Shown: one piece after another, positions 63,556-64,000 of the stretch | Layout of the letters: each line of letters starts with the position of its first letter | Numbering within the stretch: the stretch's first letter is position 1 | Assembly (NCBI RefSeq): GCF_047663525.1 | Contig: NC_092592.1 | Span: forward strand, 24,609,001-24,673,000 | Reading direction: 5' to 3' | DNA from: Anas platyrhynchos | Lineage: Eukaryota; Chordata; Aves; Anseriformes; Anatidae | DNA length: 64,000 nt | Notes under the pieces: model-generated | Seen by the model: the letters and a program-made list of their open reading frames with translations, nothing else | The model's database searches: none | Told to the model about the DNA's origin: nothing | Translations under genes and position numbers: made by a program

Positions 63556-64000
63556 AATTTCCACTTTACAACATTTTCCTTATCTCTTGCTTCTTATTTT
63601 TCTTCATTTCCCCCTCACATAATAACTGATATCTGATATCAAACTGGAAGAACAGATTTTCCTTTCTCTTTGATTTATCTATATGAACATCATCAGTCAC
63701 TTTCCACCATAACAGATCTAGACATAAAAGCAAGATTAAGCATTCTTTGCTGTCTTAAGAAAATGTTCATACTTTGGGGATTTTAAGCATAATACACTTC
63801 TAAAATCTCCTTGAGTGAAACCTGGAACACTCTGGAGGAATACTTTCTGTATTCCACTTATTTCAATGCAGGTTGATAAAACTAAGGAAAAATATTTTGT
63901 GCATATTTATAATTACTTTTTAATTAAATTCCTAACAGACTGAGGTGACTGTACTTGTTTATGCATGCTTACAAGCACGTGGAGTCTTAAGCAAACTGTT

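Larger units (their letters stand above)
54814..64000. other. Intergenic region upstream of LGI1, no gene recognised
   Basis: 9.2 kb of mostly AT-rich DNA. Contents: a probable relict amniote repeat (55598-55660), a CR1 fragment (56698-57115), A-rich DNA (57137-57184), an 18-bp tandem triplet (57762-57815), a 14-bp tandem duplication (61557-61584) and a T13-G15 junction (63528-63555). I looked on the plus strand for FRA10AC1-like coding exons, expected on this side from mammalian gene order, and did not recognise any. Confidence 0.55.

Noticed and set aside
54440-64000. FRA10AC1 exons expected on the plus strand from mammalian gene order
   Set aside because: I looked for its conserved coding segments and recognised none; the gene is probably beyond the right edge.

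Overview
This is ordinary vertebrate nuclear DNA, most likely from a bird. Three things point that way. The coding exons read through as amniote proteins. The only recognisable interspersed repeats are short, 5'-truncated CR1-type LINE fragments ending in the 8-bp-periodic ATTCTGTG/ATTCTATG tail. The intergenic DNA is AT-rich, and short GC-rich islands mark promoters. I cannot name the species. Nothing bacterial, phage-like or CRISPR-like is present.

Two complete protein genes can be built exon by exon, both on the minus strand. SLC35G1 (17314-22687, three coding exons, 383 codons) encodes a ten-helix EamA/drug-metabolite-type membrane protein whose first exon lies in a CpG island at about 22.2-23.25 kb. 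LGI1 (39326-51048, eight coding exons, 543 codons) encodes the secreted leucine-rich-repeat plus EPTP/EAR-repeat synaptic protein linked to epilepsy in people. In both genes every junction keeps a GT-AG intron and the reading phase. Neighbouring and same-strand LGI1 then SLC35G1 matches the mammalian order (human 10q23.3), so the window is inverted relative to the human map. PLCE1 would be expected beyond the left edge and FRA10AC1 beyond the right edge.

Layout: 1-720 orphan CpG island with a G-quadruplex tract; 721-17160 intergenic; 17.2-22.75 kb SLC35G1; 22.2-23.25 kb its CpG-island promoter; 23.3-38.9 kb intergenic, with two opposed CR1 fragments near 26.4-27.7 kb; 38.9-51.3 kb LGI1; 51.3-64 kb the region upstream of LGI1, with a GC-rich block carrying a small GGGGCC array (54.44-54.62 kb), a 41-base poly(T) run and a CR1 fragment (56.7-57.1 kb).

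The two genes are not known to act together: LGI1 is a secreted trans-synaptic ligand and SLC35G1 a transporter-like membrane protein. I found no previously undescribed multi-gene system. The points most worth a second look are sequence-level. LGI1 differs from the human protein as I remember it by a loop six residues shorter, a lost N-glycosylation sequon and a start eight codons further in. A strong splice acceptor suggests an upstream non-coding LGI1 exon. There is also a 24-bp perfect inverted repeat with a 2-nt spacer, a 15-bp hairpin with a 21-nt loop, and the GGGGCC mini-array. Comparisons with human proteins are from memory, not from a search.
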